A stretch of DNA of 19,045 bases from contig JAYVFU010000023.1 of the NCBI GenBank assembly GCA_043772865.1, positions 1 to 19,045 of the forward strand, read 5' to 3'. Below the pieces are notes generated by a model. The model saw nothing but the letters and a program-made list of their open reading frames with translations, was not told where the DNA came from and made no database searches. A program made the position numbers and the translations under genes. Shown here piece by piece: positions 1 to 8,093 of the stretch; positions within the stretch are counted from its first letter, which is position 1; each line of letters starts with the position of its first letter. The stretch is from JACMMS01 sp043772865. GTDB lineage: Bacteria; Pseudomonadota; Gammaproteobacteria; Burkholderiales; Methylophilaceae.

Positions 1-1268
1 TCAAGATGTTGGATGAGCGTGTCATTGCGCAAGAGTCTGAACAAAAAACTAACCCAGTCATCTCTTACACTGAACAAGAATTATCTCGCGCCTTTAATCG
101 TCAGTCCGTTTGGAAACGTATTGCAATTGTGGCTGCGGGCCCTATTGCTAATTTATTGTTAGCTATATTGATTTACTGGGGTTTGTTTGTATCTGGGGTC
201 ACAGTGATGAGACCAGTTATAGGAGATGTTACTGATAACACTGCAGTAGCAAAAGCTCAATTACAAGCAGGTGATTCAATTAAAAAAATTGATGGCTCAA
301 TAGTTGAGAGCTGGCAAGATGTTCGTTGGATTTTACTAAAAAAGTCGCTATCAACTTCTACAAAAGAGCCTGCTGAGAAAACATTTGAAATACCACCAGT
401 AATTGCAAAATTAGATATCGTTAATGTAGATAACGAGGAAAAGATTATCAATATTAATTTAAGTGGTATTGATAAAAACGATCTTGAGAGCGATGTTTTA
501 GAACAGTTAGGCTTTATTCAATACCAACCAAAAATCTTACCCACTATAGGTGAGGTCACGCCCAAAAGCGTTGCCGAACAAGCTGGATTAAAAGCTGGCG
601 ATAAAATAATTACTGTTAATAAGTTGGTAGTTACAGATTGGGATAGTTTCGTAAAAGTGGTGCGCGTTAACCCTATGCAAGCAATTAGTGTTGAATATGA
701 GCGTCAGTTATCAGGTGTTATTCAGCGGCATACAGCACTTATTACACCCGAAAAATTACAAGATCATGGTAAAACTATAGGGCGTATTGGTGCTGCAGCT
801 AAGGTTGATCTTACAAAGGCACAAGCTGACCTAGATAAACTTTTAGTTGTGGTAAGTTACTCTCCATTTCGTGCCCTAACAATGGCATTAGATAAAACTT
901 GGGATACCTCAACATTTAGTTTAAAAATGTTAGGAAAAATGCTCACTGGACAAATGTCGTTTAAAGGCATTAGTGGTCCAGCCACCATTGCAAGCTATGC
1001 TGGGCAAAGTGCAGATTTAGGCTTAAAAGTATTTTTAGGTTTTTTAGCTACTATCAGTATTAGCATAGGCGTGCTAAATCTGTTGCCTATACCAGTTTTA
1101 GATGGCGGACATTTGCTGTATTATGTGGTAGAAATTTTTAAAGGTAGTCCGGTTTCGGATCGCGTCATGGAATTTGGACAACGCTTAGGCTTTGGGGTAT
1201 TAGGGCTTTTAATGACGGTTGCGATTTTCAATGATATTACGCGTTTTGCAACAGCATTTACTAGTTAG
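1..1268 (+). CDS. rseP: RseP-family site-2 intramembrane protease, 5' truncated by window edge
   Basis: This is an inner-membrane zinc metalloprotease that cuts transmembrane anti-sigma factors (RseA in E. coli, releasing sigma-E) after a first periplasmic cut. The frame is open back to base 1; the codons before the first visible ATG (base 6) continue the family motif V-K-M-L-D-E-R, so that ATG is internal. About 65 N-terminal residues, including the HExxH zinc site, lie upstream of the window. Visible are a membrane segment (AAGPIANLLLAILIYWGLF), two tandem PDZ domains (roughly residues 65-260 from the first Met; the second has the QAGLKAGDKI signature), and the C-terminal half of the active site, NLLPIPVLDGG, whose Asp (about residue 366) is a zinc ligand. 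A final membrane segment follows. bamA starts 42 nt downstream, the usual order in proteobacteria. Identity is firm; catalytic competence cannot be judged without the missing start. Confidence 0.95.
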   Translation, partial: KMLDERVIAQESEQKTNPVISYTEQELSRAFNRQSVWKRIAIVAAGPIANLLLAILIYWGLFVSGVTVMRPVIGDVTDNTAVAKAQLQAGDSIKKIDGSIVESWQDVRWILLKKSLSTSTKEPAEKTFEIPPVIAKLDIVNVDNEEKIININLSGIDKNDLESDVLEQLGFIQYQPKILPTIGEVTPKSVAEQAGLKAGDKIITVNKLVVTDWDSFVKVVRVNPMQAISVEYERQLSGVIQRHTALITPEKLQDHGKTIGRIGAAAKVDLTKAQADLDKLLVVVSYSPFRALTMALDKTWDTSTFSLKMLGKMLTGQMSFKGISGPATIASYAGQSADLGLKVFLGFLATISISIGVLNLLPIPVLDGGHLLYYVVEIFKGSPVSDRVMEFGQRLGFGVLGLLMTVAIFNDITRFATAFTS

Positions 1269-1310
1269 TAGTTCAGACAATATTATAAAAATAATTTCAC
1301 GGGTTAATGA

Positions 1311-3641
1311 ATGCCATCTAAGTTAAATTTATTTAAAACAAACTATATGCTCAGCGCAGTTGTTGCCGCATTGAGTCAAGTCGTATTTGTATCGACAGCC
1401 TATGCGTTAGATCCCTTTGTGATTAAGGACATCCGTGTAGAAGGTTTGCAAAGAACTGAGGCAGGTACCGTATTTAACTATTTAAATGTTGAAGTCGGCG
1501 ATGTGATGAGTGATGAAAAAGCGACTAAAGCGATTAAGTCTCTATACAACACAGGTTTTTTTAAAGATGTGCGTATTGAAGCTGATGGGGACGTACTAAT
1601 TGTCACCGTGCAAGAGCGTGCATCCGTTGCTAAAATTGATTTTAGCGGCAATAAGTCATTCCCATCAGATAAAATGCTTGAGGGTTTAAAACAAATAGGG
1701 ATTACTGAAGGGCAGATTTTTGATAAAGCACAACTTGATAAAGCTGAACAAGAAATCAAGCGTCAATATTTATCGCAAGGTAAATATAGTGCAACAGTAA
1801 AAGCTGTAGTTTCGCCTCTGGAACGCAACCGAGTAGCGTTACGTTTTGATATTGAAGAAGGCGCAGTTGCTAAAATCAAAGGCATTAATATCGTCGGTAA
1901 TAATACATTTACTACCGATGATTTACGGGCAGAATTTTTACTGACCACACCAAACTGGATGTCTTGGTGGAATAAAGATGATCAATACTCTAAACAAAAA
2001 CTTACTGCAGACCTTGAAACACTTAAGTCTTTTTATCTAAACCAAGGTTACCTAGAGTTTACTGTCGACTCAACACAAGTGTCTATTTCACCAGATAAAC
2101 AAGATATATACATTACAGTCAACGTCACAGAGGGTGAAAAATATACCATTAGTGATGTAAAGCTTGCAGGTGAGTTACAGTTGCCTGAGGAAGAGCTTCG
2201 TAAATTAGTGGATATTAAACAAGGTGATGTTTTTAATCGTCAGAAAATCACAGAGGCAAATAAAGCTATTAGTGATCGTTTGGGTAATGAAGGATATGCA
2301 TTTGCAAACGTTAATCCGATTCCAGAAGTTAACAAAGATAAACACACCGCTTCATTCACGTTTTTTATTGATCCAGGCAAGCGTGTCTATGTGCGCCGTA
2401 TTAACTTAACTGGCAATACCCGCACGCGTGATTCTGTGCTAAGGCGAGAAATGCGCCAGCTTGAATCTGGTTGGTATGCAGGCGATAAGATTGAGCGGTC
2501 TAAGGAACGTTTAAATCGTTTAGGTTACTTTTCAGATGTCAATGTGGATACAGCAGCGGTTGCTGGTACAACTGACCAAGTGGATTTGAATATAAGCGTT
2601 ACTGAAAAATCGACAGGTAGTGTTCAGTTTGGTGCGGGGTTGTCCAGTAGTGAAGGTGTTGTGTTTGGCGTTACAGTTAATCAGCAAAATTTTTTAGGCA
2701 CAGGTAATTCAGTATCAGCACAAATTAATACAGGCAAAGTCAATACTACCTATTCTTTGTCTTACACAGACCCTTACTTTACGCCCGATGGTATTAGTCG
2801 AGGTTTTGATATATATAGGCGTGATGTAGATACTAGTTCATTAAGTATTGGTACCTACGCAAGTAAGTCATATGGTGCTGGTGTTCGTTTTGGTTTGCCG
2901 TTGAATGAGCGTGATTTCTTAAGCGCTGGTTTAACAGTTGACTTAACGACGATTAATTTAACGAGTCAAAGCCCCAAACAATATTTAGATTATTGTGCTA
3001 ATAATTCAGGCTGTAGCAGCAACTCACTACAGTTTAGTAGTGCTTGGACCCATGATACACGCGATAGTATTTTGTTTCCCAACAAAGGTGTTTTGCAAAG
3101 GCTAAGCGGTGAGTTAGGCTTGCCAGGGTTAGATCTGCAATATTATAAAGTTGATTTTAAAAATGCGTGGTACTTAGACTTAACAAAAAACTTAACACTT
3201 CTGCTTAACGGTGAGTTTGGTTATGCCGATAGTTATGGCGGAAAAAATTATCCATTCTTTAAAAACTATTATGTAGGCGGCGTAGGTTCTGTGCGAGGTT
3301 ACGATAATGGAACAATCGGACCCAAAGATATTGATCCTGCAACTGGCTCCACTTTCTCTGTAGGCGGTACAAAACGTGTAGTAGGTAATGCTGAATTATT
3401 TATGCCAGTACCATTTCTTAAAGATTCAAAACAATTTAGGCTGAGTGCTTTTGTAGACACAGGTAGTGTTTACGGTACTGGTCAAAATATTAATTTATCA
3501 GAATTACGTTACTCTGCTGGCCTTGGTATTAGCTGGTATTCACCTTTCGGACCATTAAAATTAGTGCTTGCTAAACCGCTCAATAAAAAACCTGATGATG
3601 TGACACAAACATTACAATTTCAGTTGGGGCAACAGTTTTAG
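1311..3641 (+). CDS. bamA: Outer membrane protein assembly factor BamA
   Basis: BamA is the essential core of the BAM complex, which folds and inserts beta-barrel proteins into the outer membrane. The 776-residue product has a signal peptide with likely cleavage after Ala32 (STAYA|LDPF), five POTRA domains from about residue 33 to 430 starting with the typical FVIKDIRVEGLQR, and a 16-strand Omp85 barrel to the C terminus. The loop-6 VRGY motif is at residues 661-664, and the protein ends in Phe (QFQLGQQF), the outer-membrane barrel signal. Two cysteines (YCANNSGC) sit close together in a predicted barrel loop. No clear Shine-Dalgarno precedes the ATG. An in-frame ATG at codon 13 would still leave a workable signal peptide, so the exact start is uncertain. 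It lies between rseP and skp, as expected. Confidence 0.97.
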   Translation: MPSKLNLFKTNYMLSAVVAALSQVVFVSTAYALDPFVIKDIRVEGLQRTEAGTVFNYLNVEVGDVMSDEKATKAIKSLYNTGFFKDVRIEADGDVLIVTVQERASVAKIDFSGNKSFPSDKMLEGLKQIGITEGQIFDKAQLDKAEQEIKRQYLSQGKYSATVKAVVSPLERNRVALRFDIEEGAVAKIKGINIVGNNTFTTDDLRAEFLLTTPNWMSWWNKDDQYSKQKLTADLETLKSFYLNQGYLEFTVDSTQVSISPDKQDIYITVNVTEGEKYTISDVKLAGELQLPEEELRKLVDIKQGDVFNRQKITEANKAISDRLGNEGYAFANVNPIPEVNKDKHTASFTFFIDPGKRVYVRRINLTGNTRTRDSVLRREMRQLESGWYAGDKIERSKERLNRLGYFSDVNVDTAAVAGTTDQVDLNISVTEKSTGSVQFGAGLSSSEGVVFGVTVNQQNFLGTGNSVSAQINTGKVNTTYSLSYTDPYFTPDGISRGFDIYRRDVDTSSLSIGTYASKSYGAGVRFGLPLNERDFLSAGLTVDLTTINLTSQSPKQYLDYCANNSGCSSNSLQFSSAWTHDTRDSILFPNKGVLQRLSGELGLPGLDLQYYKVDFKNAWYLDLTKNLTLLLNGEFGYADSYGGKNYPFFKNYYVGGVGSVRGYDNGTIGPKDIDPATGSTFSVGGTKRVVGNAELFMPVPFLKDSKQFRLSAFVDTGSVYGTGQNINLSELRYSAGLGISWYSPFGPLKLVLAKPLNKKPDDVTQTLQFQLGQQF

Positions 3642-3678
3642 TTTAGGGTAGCTGGTTGTGAAAGTTAAAGATTAATTT

Positions 3679-3683
3679 AGGAG
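3679..3683 (+). promoter_or_regulatory. Shine-Dalgarno fixing the TTG start of skp
   Basis: AGGAG lies 7 nt before a TTG codon that opens a complete signal peptide. The same GGAGATTTAA context precedes the ATG of the DUF4139 gene on the other strand (start 10956), so it looks like a typical strong ribosome binding site for this genome. Confidence 0.8.
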
Positions 3684-3690
3684 ATTTAAA

Positions 3691-4191
3691 TTGAGTTATT
3701 TGTTAAAAAGTATTTTAGTCGGTGCGCTGTTAATGGTTTCTACCTCTAGCTTTGCAGAACTCAAAGTGGGTTATGTGCAAGTAGACAAAATTTTACAAGA
3801 TGCACCGCAAACAGCCGAAAGTGGCAAAAAATTAGAGCGCGAATTTAGTCCACGCTCGCTTGATTTAGACCGTATGCAAAAGCAAATTAAAGATATTGAA
3901 ACTGCGCTTGATAAAGATGGCTTAACAATTTCTGAGACTGATCGCCGCAACAAAGAACGAGATGTCTCGAACTTAAAAATTGAGTTTCAACGCAAGCAGC
4001 GCGAGCTACGCGAAGATATTAACTTACGCAAAAACGAAGAATTAGCTACGTTACAAGATCGTATTAACAAAGCAGTGCAGTCTGTCGCAAAAGCTGAAAT
4101 GTATGATTTAGTAGTGTATGGTGGCGTTGCTTATGCAAGTGAAAAAATTGACTTAACTGATAAAGTTTTAAAGTCGTTGGGCAAAAAATAA
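3691..4191 (+). CDS. skp: Periplasmic chaperone Skp/OmpH
   Basis: Skp is a trimeric periplasmic chaperone that holds unfolded outer-membrane proteins on the way to BamA. The 166-residue product (E. coli about 161) has a signal peptide cleaved probably after Ala22 (TSSFA|ELKVGYV), the family start KVGYVQVDKIL, then a long charged heptad-rich stretch (about residues 45-125) that forms the tentacle-like coiled coils. The start codon is TTG: a strong AGGAG at 3679-3683 lies 7 nt upstream, and no in-frame ATG would keep the signal peptide. It follows bamA by 49 nt and precedes lpxD, the usual order. Function is assigned from family and context and is secure. Confidence 0.94.
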   Translation: MSYLLKSILVGALLMVSTSSFAELKVGYVQVDKILQDAPQTAESGKKLEREFSPRSLDLDRMQKQIKDIETALDKDGLTISETDRRNKERDVSNLKIEFQRKQRELREDINLRKNEELATLQDRINKAVQSVAKAEMYDLVVYGGVAYASEKIDLTDKVLKSLGKK

Positions 4192-4261
4192 CCCTTGTGA
4201 GCTCTTTAATTAATTAAACATAGCGTGTATTTAAACCATATAAATTAATAGGCGAAGTCAA

Positions 4262-5344
4262 ATGAGTGCAACATACTCATTACATCAAATAGCTGCGCGA
4301 CTAGGTGGGCAAATAGTAGATTTAGTCGAGCATACTTCTGAATTGAACAATTTAACCCGTGTAAGTTCGCTAAAAAATGCAAAATCTGGGTCGCTTAGTT
4401 TCTTTAACGATACCAAATACATAAAACAACTAGAAAATACGCAAGCAAGTGTTGTTATTGTGCATCCGCAATACCAGCACTTAACGACATTGCCTAAAAT
4501 TGTCACGGATAATCCGTATGCTTATTTTGCTAAGGTTTCAAACCTTCTAAATCCCAAAGCAAGCTATGCCAAAGGCATTCATTCTAGCGCTGTTATACAT
4601 GAATCCGTTATTATTCCTCAATCATGCTGCATTGCAGCGCATGTGTTAATTGCAGAAAATGTCGTACTGGGCGAAGGTGTGGTTATTGAAGCGGGTTGTG
4701 TGATTGAACAAAACGTCAAACTAGGCGATAACACTAAATTAGAGCCTAACGTTACTGTTAAACATGGCAGCATAATCGGGCATGATTGCACTATTTACTC
4801 TGGCGCAGTCATTGGTACAGAAGGCTTTGGTTATGCTGAAGATGGTCAAGTAGGCAATAAAATCTGGGTGAAAATTCCTCAAGTAGGGCATGTAGTGATT
4901 GGTAATTATGTTGATATTGGTGCTAATACAACAATTGACAGAGGTGCTTTAGATGACACCATTATTGAAGATGGCGTTAAGCTAGATAACCTGATTCAAA
5001 TTGCACATAACTGCCATATAGGGGCACATACTGTTATAGCTGGATGCGTTGGTATTGCGGGTAGTGCAATAATAGGACAACATTGTAAAATTGGTGGTGC
5101 TGCAATGATATTAGGGCATTTAACAATTGCCAACAATGTGAAAATTTCACCGGGTAGCATGATTTCTAGATCAATTGTTAAATCTGGCACTTACACTGCA
5201 TTAATGCCGTTTCAAGCACATGAGGATTGGTTGAAGACAGCAGCTAATGTTCGCCAACTTTCGAGCTTGGCCAATAAAATTAAAACCTTTGAAAAAACTT
5301 TAGAGTCAAGGTTGGCTGCTTTAGAAAATCTAAAGCCCAAATGA
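4262..5344 (+). CDS. lpxD: UDP-3-O-(3-hydroxyacyl)glucosamine N-acyltransferase LpxD
   Basis: LpxD catalyses the third step of lipid A synthesis, N-acylating UDP-3-O-acyl-glucosamine from 3-hydroxyacyl-ACP in the cytoplasm. The 360-residue product (E. coli 341) has the N-terminal uridine-binding domain (about 1-105, including LSFFNDTKY), then a left-handed beta-helix of hexapeptide repeats (about 108-310; for example VIGNYVDIGANTTIDRGAL), and a C-terminal helix. The catalytic His is H249 in IAHNCHIGAH, aligned with E. coli H239. The C-terminal helix (about 325-360) is somewhat extended and looks helical and charged. The ribosome binding site is weak (AGGCGAA). It lies 70 nt after skp and 58 nt before fabZ; the intergenic sequence is AT-rich and shows no terminator. 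Confidence 0.96.
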   Translation: MSATYSLHQIAARLGGQIVDLVEHTSELNNLTRVSSLKNAKSGSLSFFNDTKYIKQLENTQASVVIVHPQYQHLTTLPKIVTDNPYAYFAKVSNLLNPKASYAKGIHSSAVIHESVIIPQSCCIAAHVLIAENVVLGEGVVIEAGCVIEQNVKLGDNTKLEPNVTVKHGSIIGHDCTIYSGAVIGTEGFGYAEDGQVGNKIWVKIPQVGHVVIGNYVDIGANTTIDRGALDDTIIEDGVKLDNLIQIAHNCHIGAHTVIAGCVGIAGSAIIGQHCKIGGAAMILGHLTIANNVKISPGSMISRSIVKSGTYTALMPFQAHEDWLKTAANVRQLSSLANKIKTFEKTLESRLAALENLKPK

Positions 5345-5402
5345 TAACGAAATTTTGTATAGTTAAATATGCAAAGAAATAAATAGTGAAAAGAGAATTA
5401 AA

Positions 5403-5879
5403 ATGAGCGAAACACCTGCTAAAGCTGACATTATCAGCATGGATATTCATGAAATATTGGATCACCTACCACACCGCTACCCATTTGTACTGATTGATCG
5501 TGTATTGTCACTTGAAGTTGGTAAAGAAATTACTGCTGTTAAAAATGTCACCATTAATGAGCCATTTTTTCCAGGTCACTTTCCTTATCATCCAGTAATG
5601 CCAGGCGTTTTAATTGTGGAGGCGATGGCGCAAGCAGCCGCTATCTTATCTTTTAAAACAATGGGTTCAAAGCCAACAGATGATTCCGTTTATTACTTTG
5701 CCGGTATTGATAGTGCACGCTTTAAAAAACCAGTTTCACCTGGTGATCAAATTATTCTTAATGTGAAAATCGATCGTATTTTAAAAGGGATATGGAAATA
5801 TAGCGGTGTAGCCAAGGTCGATGGTGTAGTCGTTGCTGAAGCGAGCATGATGTGTATATTAAAAGCGATTGAAAAATAA
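5403..5879 (+). CDS. fabZ: 3-hydroxyacyl-ACP dehydratase FabZ
   Basis: FabZ dehydrates (3R)-hydroxyacyl-ACP to trans-2-enoyl-ACP in type II fatty acid elongation. It competes with LpxA and LpxD for the same hydroxyacyl-ACP, which fits its place between their genes. The 158-residue hotdog-fold protein (E. coli 151) shows the family start LPHRYPFVLIDRVL, catalytic His59 in PFFPGHFP, and catalytic Glu73 in VLIVEAMAQAA. The start is supported by GAGA about 8 nt upstream. A Met at codon 13 is a possible but less supported alternative. FabA-type signatures are absent, so FabZ is the better name. Confidence 0.97.
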   Translation: MSETPAKADIISMDIHEILDHLPHRYPFVLIDRVLSLEVGKEITAVKNVTINEPFFPGHFPYHPVMPGVLIVEAMAQAAAILSFKTMGSKPTDDSVYYFAGIDSARFKKPVSPGDQIILNVKIDRILKGIWKYSGVAKVDGVVVAEASMMCILKAIEK

Positions 5880-5948
5880 CAATTTAAATAAAAAAAACAG
5901 TTTATAAAATAAGCAGTCACGCATGAGCAACATAACGAACAGAAAAAT

Positions 5949-6728
5949 ATGAACAGCAAAATACATCCAACCGCGATTATTGACCCTAAAGCTGAAATTG
6001 ATAGTTCGGTTGAGATTGGTGCTTATTCAATCATCGAGGCTGGTGTGCGTATAGACTCAGGTACTACAGTTGCTAGCCATGTGATATTGCAAGGGCCAAC
6101 GACTATTGGTAAAAATAATAAGATTTTTCAGTATGCCTCACTTGGTGCAGCACCGCAGGATAAAAAATATGCAGGTGAACCAACGACGTTAGAGATTGGT
6201 GACAACAATACCATTCGGGAGTTTTGTACATTCAATCGTGGTACAGCGCAAGACAAAGGCGTGACTAAAATTGGTGATGATAACTGGGTGATGGCTTACG
6301 TGCATATTGCGCACGATTGCCAAATTGGCAACCACACTATTTTAGCTAATAACTCATCCCTAGCAGGTCATGTAGATATGCATGATTATGCAATATTAGG
6401 CGGCTTTACCTTGATACATCAATTCTGCAAGGTAGGGGCACATGTGATTACGGCAGTGGGTTCTGTCATATTCAAAGATATTCCTCCTTACGTGACTGCC
6501 GCTGGTTATGATGCTAAGCCGCACGGTATTAATTCCGAAGGACTAAAGCGTCGTGGATTTTCACCTGAAGCCCTTACACAAATCAAACGCGCTTATAAAG
6601 CGTTATATCGTAATGGCTTGTCTTTAGAGGAAGCGAAGCAGGAAATTTTAACCATGCAAGCTAGCTGTCCTGAGCTTAAAATTTTATCTGAGTTTTTAGG
6701 CATAACAACCCGCGGCATTATTCGATAA
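5949..6728 (+). CDS. lpxA: UDP-N-acetylglucosamine O-acyltransferase LpxA
   Basis: LpxA performs the first step of lipid A synthesis, moving a 3-hydroxyacyl chain from ACP to the 3-OH of UDP-GlcNAc. The 259-residue product (E. coli 262) is a hexapeptide beta-helix (about 1-190) plus a C-terminal helical domain that begins near EGLKRRGFSPEAL. The catalytic His is H122 in HIAHDCQIGNH, aligned with E. coli H125. The residue aligned with E. coli Gly173, the bottom of the acyl-chain ruler, is Val170 in my manual alignment (GAHVITAVGSV). This would favour a chain shorter than C14, but the alignment is by eye. The native ribosome binding site is weak; a 9-codon reading frame ends in an ATGA overlap with this start. 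Confidence 0.97.
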   Translation: MNSKIHPTAIIDPKAEIDSSVEIGAYSIIEAGVRIDSGTTVASHVILQGPTTIGKNNKIFQYASLGAAPQDKKYAGEPTTLEIGDNNTIREFCTFNRGTAQDKGVTKIGDDNWVMAYVHIAHDCQIGNHTILANNSSLAGHVDMHDYAILGGFTLIHQFCKVGAHVITAVGSVIFKDIPPYVTAAGYDAKPHGINSEGLKRRGFSPEALTQIKRAYKALYRNGLSLEEAKQEILTMQASCPELKILSEFLGITTRGIIR

Positions 6729-6730
6729 AT

Positions 6731-6755
6731 ATGTTTTGTTAAATTAACAAAACAT
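6731..6755. repeat. 25-bp near-perfect palindrome in lpxA-lpxB gap
   Basis: The arm ATGTTTTGTTAA (6731-6742) and its exact reverse complement TTAACAAAACAT (6744-6755) are separated by one base. It begins 2 nt after the lpxA stop and ends 30 nt before the lpxB ATG. There is no T-run after it, so a standard Rho-independent terminator is unlikely. It could be an operator for a dimeric regulator, an mRNA-stabilising hairpin, or a weak processing site. None of these can be chosen from the sequence alone. Confidence 0.75.
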
Positions 6756-6785
6756 CCATTCAATTCATTTTTACACAAGTTATTC

Positions 6786-8093
6786 ATGCCTAAAATTGCA
6801 ATAGTGGCTGGTGAATCCTCAGGGGATTTACTAGGTAGCCATCTCATACAAGCGCTTAAAACACATTACTCTACTTTAAACACTGGTTTGCAATTAGAGT
6901 TTATTGGGATTGCTGGCCCTAAAATGATAGGCGAGGGCGCTATATCTTTGTACCCAATGGAACGTCTTTCAGTAAGAGGTTATGTTGAGGTACTTCGACA
7001 TTTATTTGGCTTGCTTAAACTACGCAAAAACTTACTTCAAACACTACTAGAAAGTCAGCCTGATTTATTTATTGGGATTGATGCGCCAGACTTTAACTTT
7101 TGGCTTGAACGACAATTAAAAAATAAAGGTATTCCCACTATTCATTACGCTAGCCCTTCAATATGGGCGTGGCGTAAAGGGCGTATGGCAAAAATTAAAC
7201 GGGCCGTTTCACACATGCTAGCATTATTTCCATTTGAGCCTAAGCTATATGAGGATGCTGGGGTTCCCGTAAGCTATGTGGGGCATCCGCTTGCCGATAT
7301 ATTGCCTTTACAACCTAACAAATTGACTGCACGTGAAAGCCTAAAACTTAAAGCAGATAAAATGGTCATTGCTATGCTGCCAGGTAGCCGACTAAGTGAA
7401 GTGCATCAACATGCTGATTTATTTGTAAAAACAGCTAAATTAATAACAAAAAAACAGCCAAATGTACAATTTTTAGTACCACTTATCACGCGAGAAACGC
7501 GTGTAATTTTTGAGCATGCACTTTTTGATAACCATGCTGCAAATCTCAGTTCTACATCACAACATGATCTAGTTTATGAGCAACATAAAAAACAAATTCA
7601 TCATTTAGATGAAAATATAGACTTAAACATTAATCATGAAAACATCAACCAAGCTAATGTTGATGCTACTAATCATGAATTGAACCATGCCGAGCCTTTA
7701 CCATTACAAATATTGTTTGGTCACGCTCATGATGCAATGGAAGCAGCTGATTTAGTCATTGTCGCATCTGGCACCGCAACGCTTGAAGCGGCCTTACTTA
7801 AATGCCCCATGGTGATTACTTATCGTATGCCTAATATTAGCTGGCAAATTATGAAGCGCATGAATTATTTACCTTATGTAGGCTTACCAAATATTTTGGC
7901 GGGTAAATTTTTAGTGCCTGAATTAATGCAACATGATGCCACGCCAGAAAAATTAGCAGATGTAACCCTTAATTTGCTTGAAGATAGTCACTACCTTGAA
8001 GAAATCAAAGCAGAGTTTATGAAAATACATTTAAGCCTGAAACAAAACACTGCTGAAAAAGCTGCCAAAGCAATATTAGCTTATTTAAAATAA
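6786..8093 (+). CDS. lpxB: Lipid-A-disaccharide synthase LpxB with an inserted His/Asn-rich segment
   Basis: LpxB (glycosyltransferase family 19, GT-B fold) joins lipid X to UDP-2,3-diacylglucosamine to make the beta-1,6 disaccharide of lipid A, at the inner face of the membrane. Visible are IAIVAGESSGD (4-14), catalytic Asp99 in IGIDAPDFNFW, YASPSIWAWR (121-130), the VGHPLAD motif, AMLPGSR (196-202) and the sugar-nucleotide site ASGTATLEAALLKCPM (from 327). The protein is 435 residues against 382 in E. coli. The excess is accounted for by a hydrophilic His/Asn-rich segment at about 253-306, between the VPL strand and the GHAHDAMEAAD helix. Motifs on both sides are intact and the frame is continuous, so the enzyme is probably functional. 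Its stop overlaps the rnhB start by 1 nt (TAATG). Confidence 0.96.
   Translation: MPKIAIVAGESSGDLLGSHLIQALKTHYSTLNTGLQLEFIGIAGPKMIGEGAISLYPMERLSVRGYVEVLRHLFGLLKLRKNLLQTLLESQPDLFIGIDAPDFNFWLERQLKNKGIPTIHYASPSIWAWRKGRMAKIKRAVSHMLALFPFEPKLYEDAGVPVSYVGHPLADILPLQPNKLTARESLKLKADKMVIAMLPGSRLSEVHQHADLFVKTAKLITKKQPNVQFLVPLITRETRVIFEHALFDNHAANLSSTSQHDLVYEQHKKQIHHLDENIDLNINHENINQANVDATNHELNHAEPLPLQILFGHAHDAMEAADLVIVASGTATLEAALLKCPMVITYRMPNISWQIMKRMNYLPYVGLPNILAGKFLVPELMQHDATPEKLADVTLNLLEDSHYLEEIKAEFMKIHLSLKQNTAEKAAKAILAYLK

Noticed and set aside
4205..4218. 14-bp palindrome TTTAATTAATTAAA between skp and lpxD
   Set aside because: It is made only of A and T in an AT-rich gap, has no T-run or second element, and is likely compositional.
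6786..8093. lpxB as a frameshifted or chimeric gene because of its extra length
   Set aside because: The frame is continuous and all LpxB motifs on both sides of the insertion are intact and in order.
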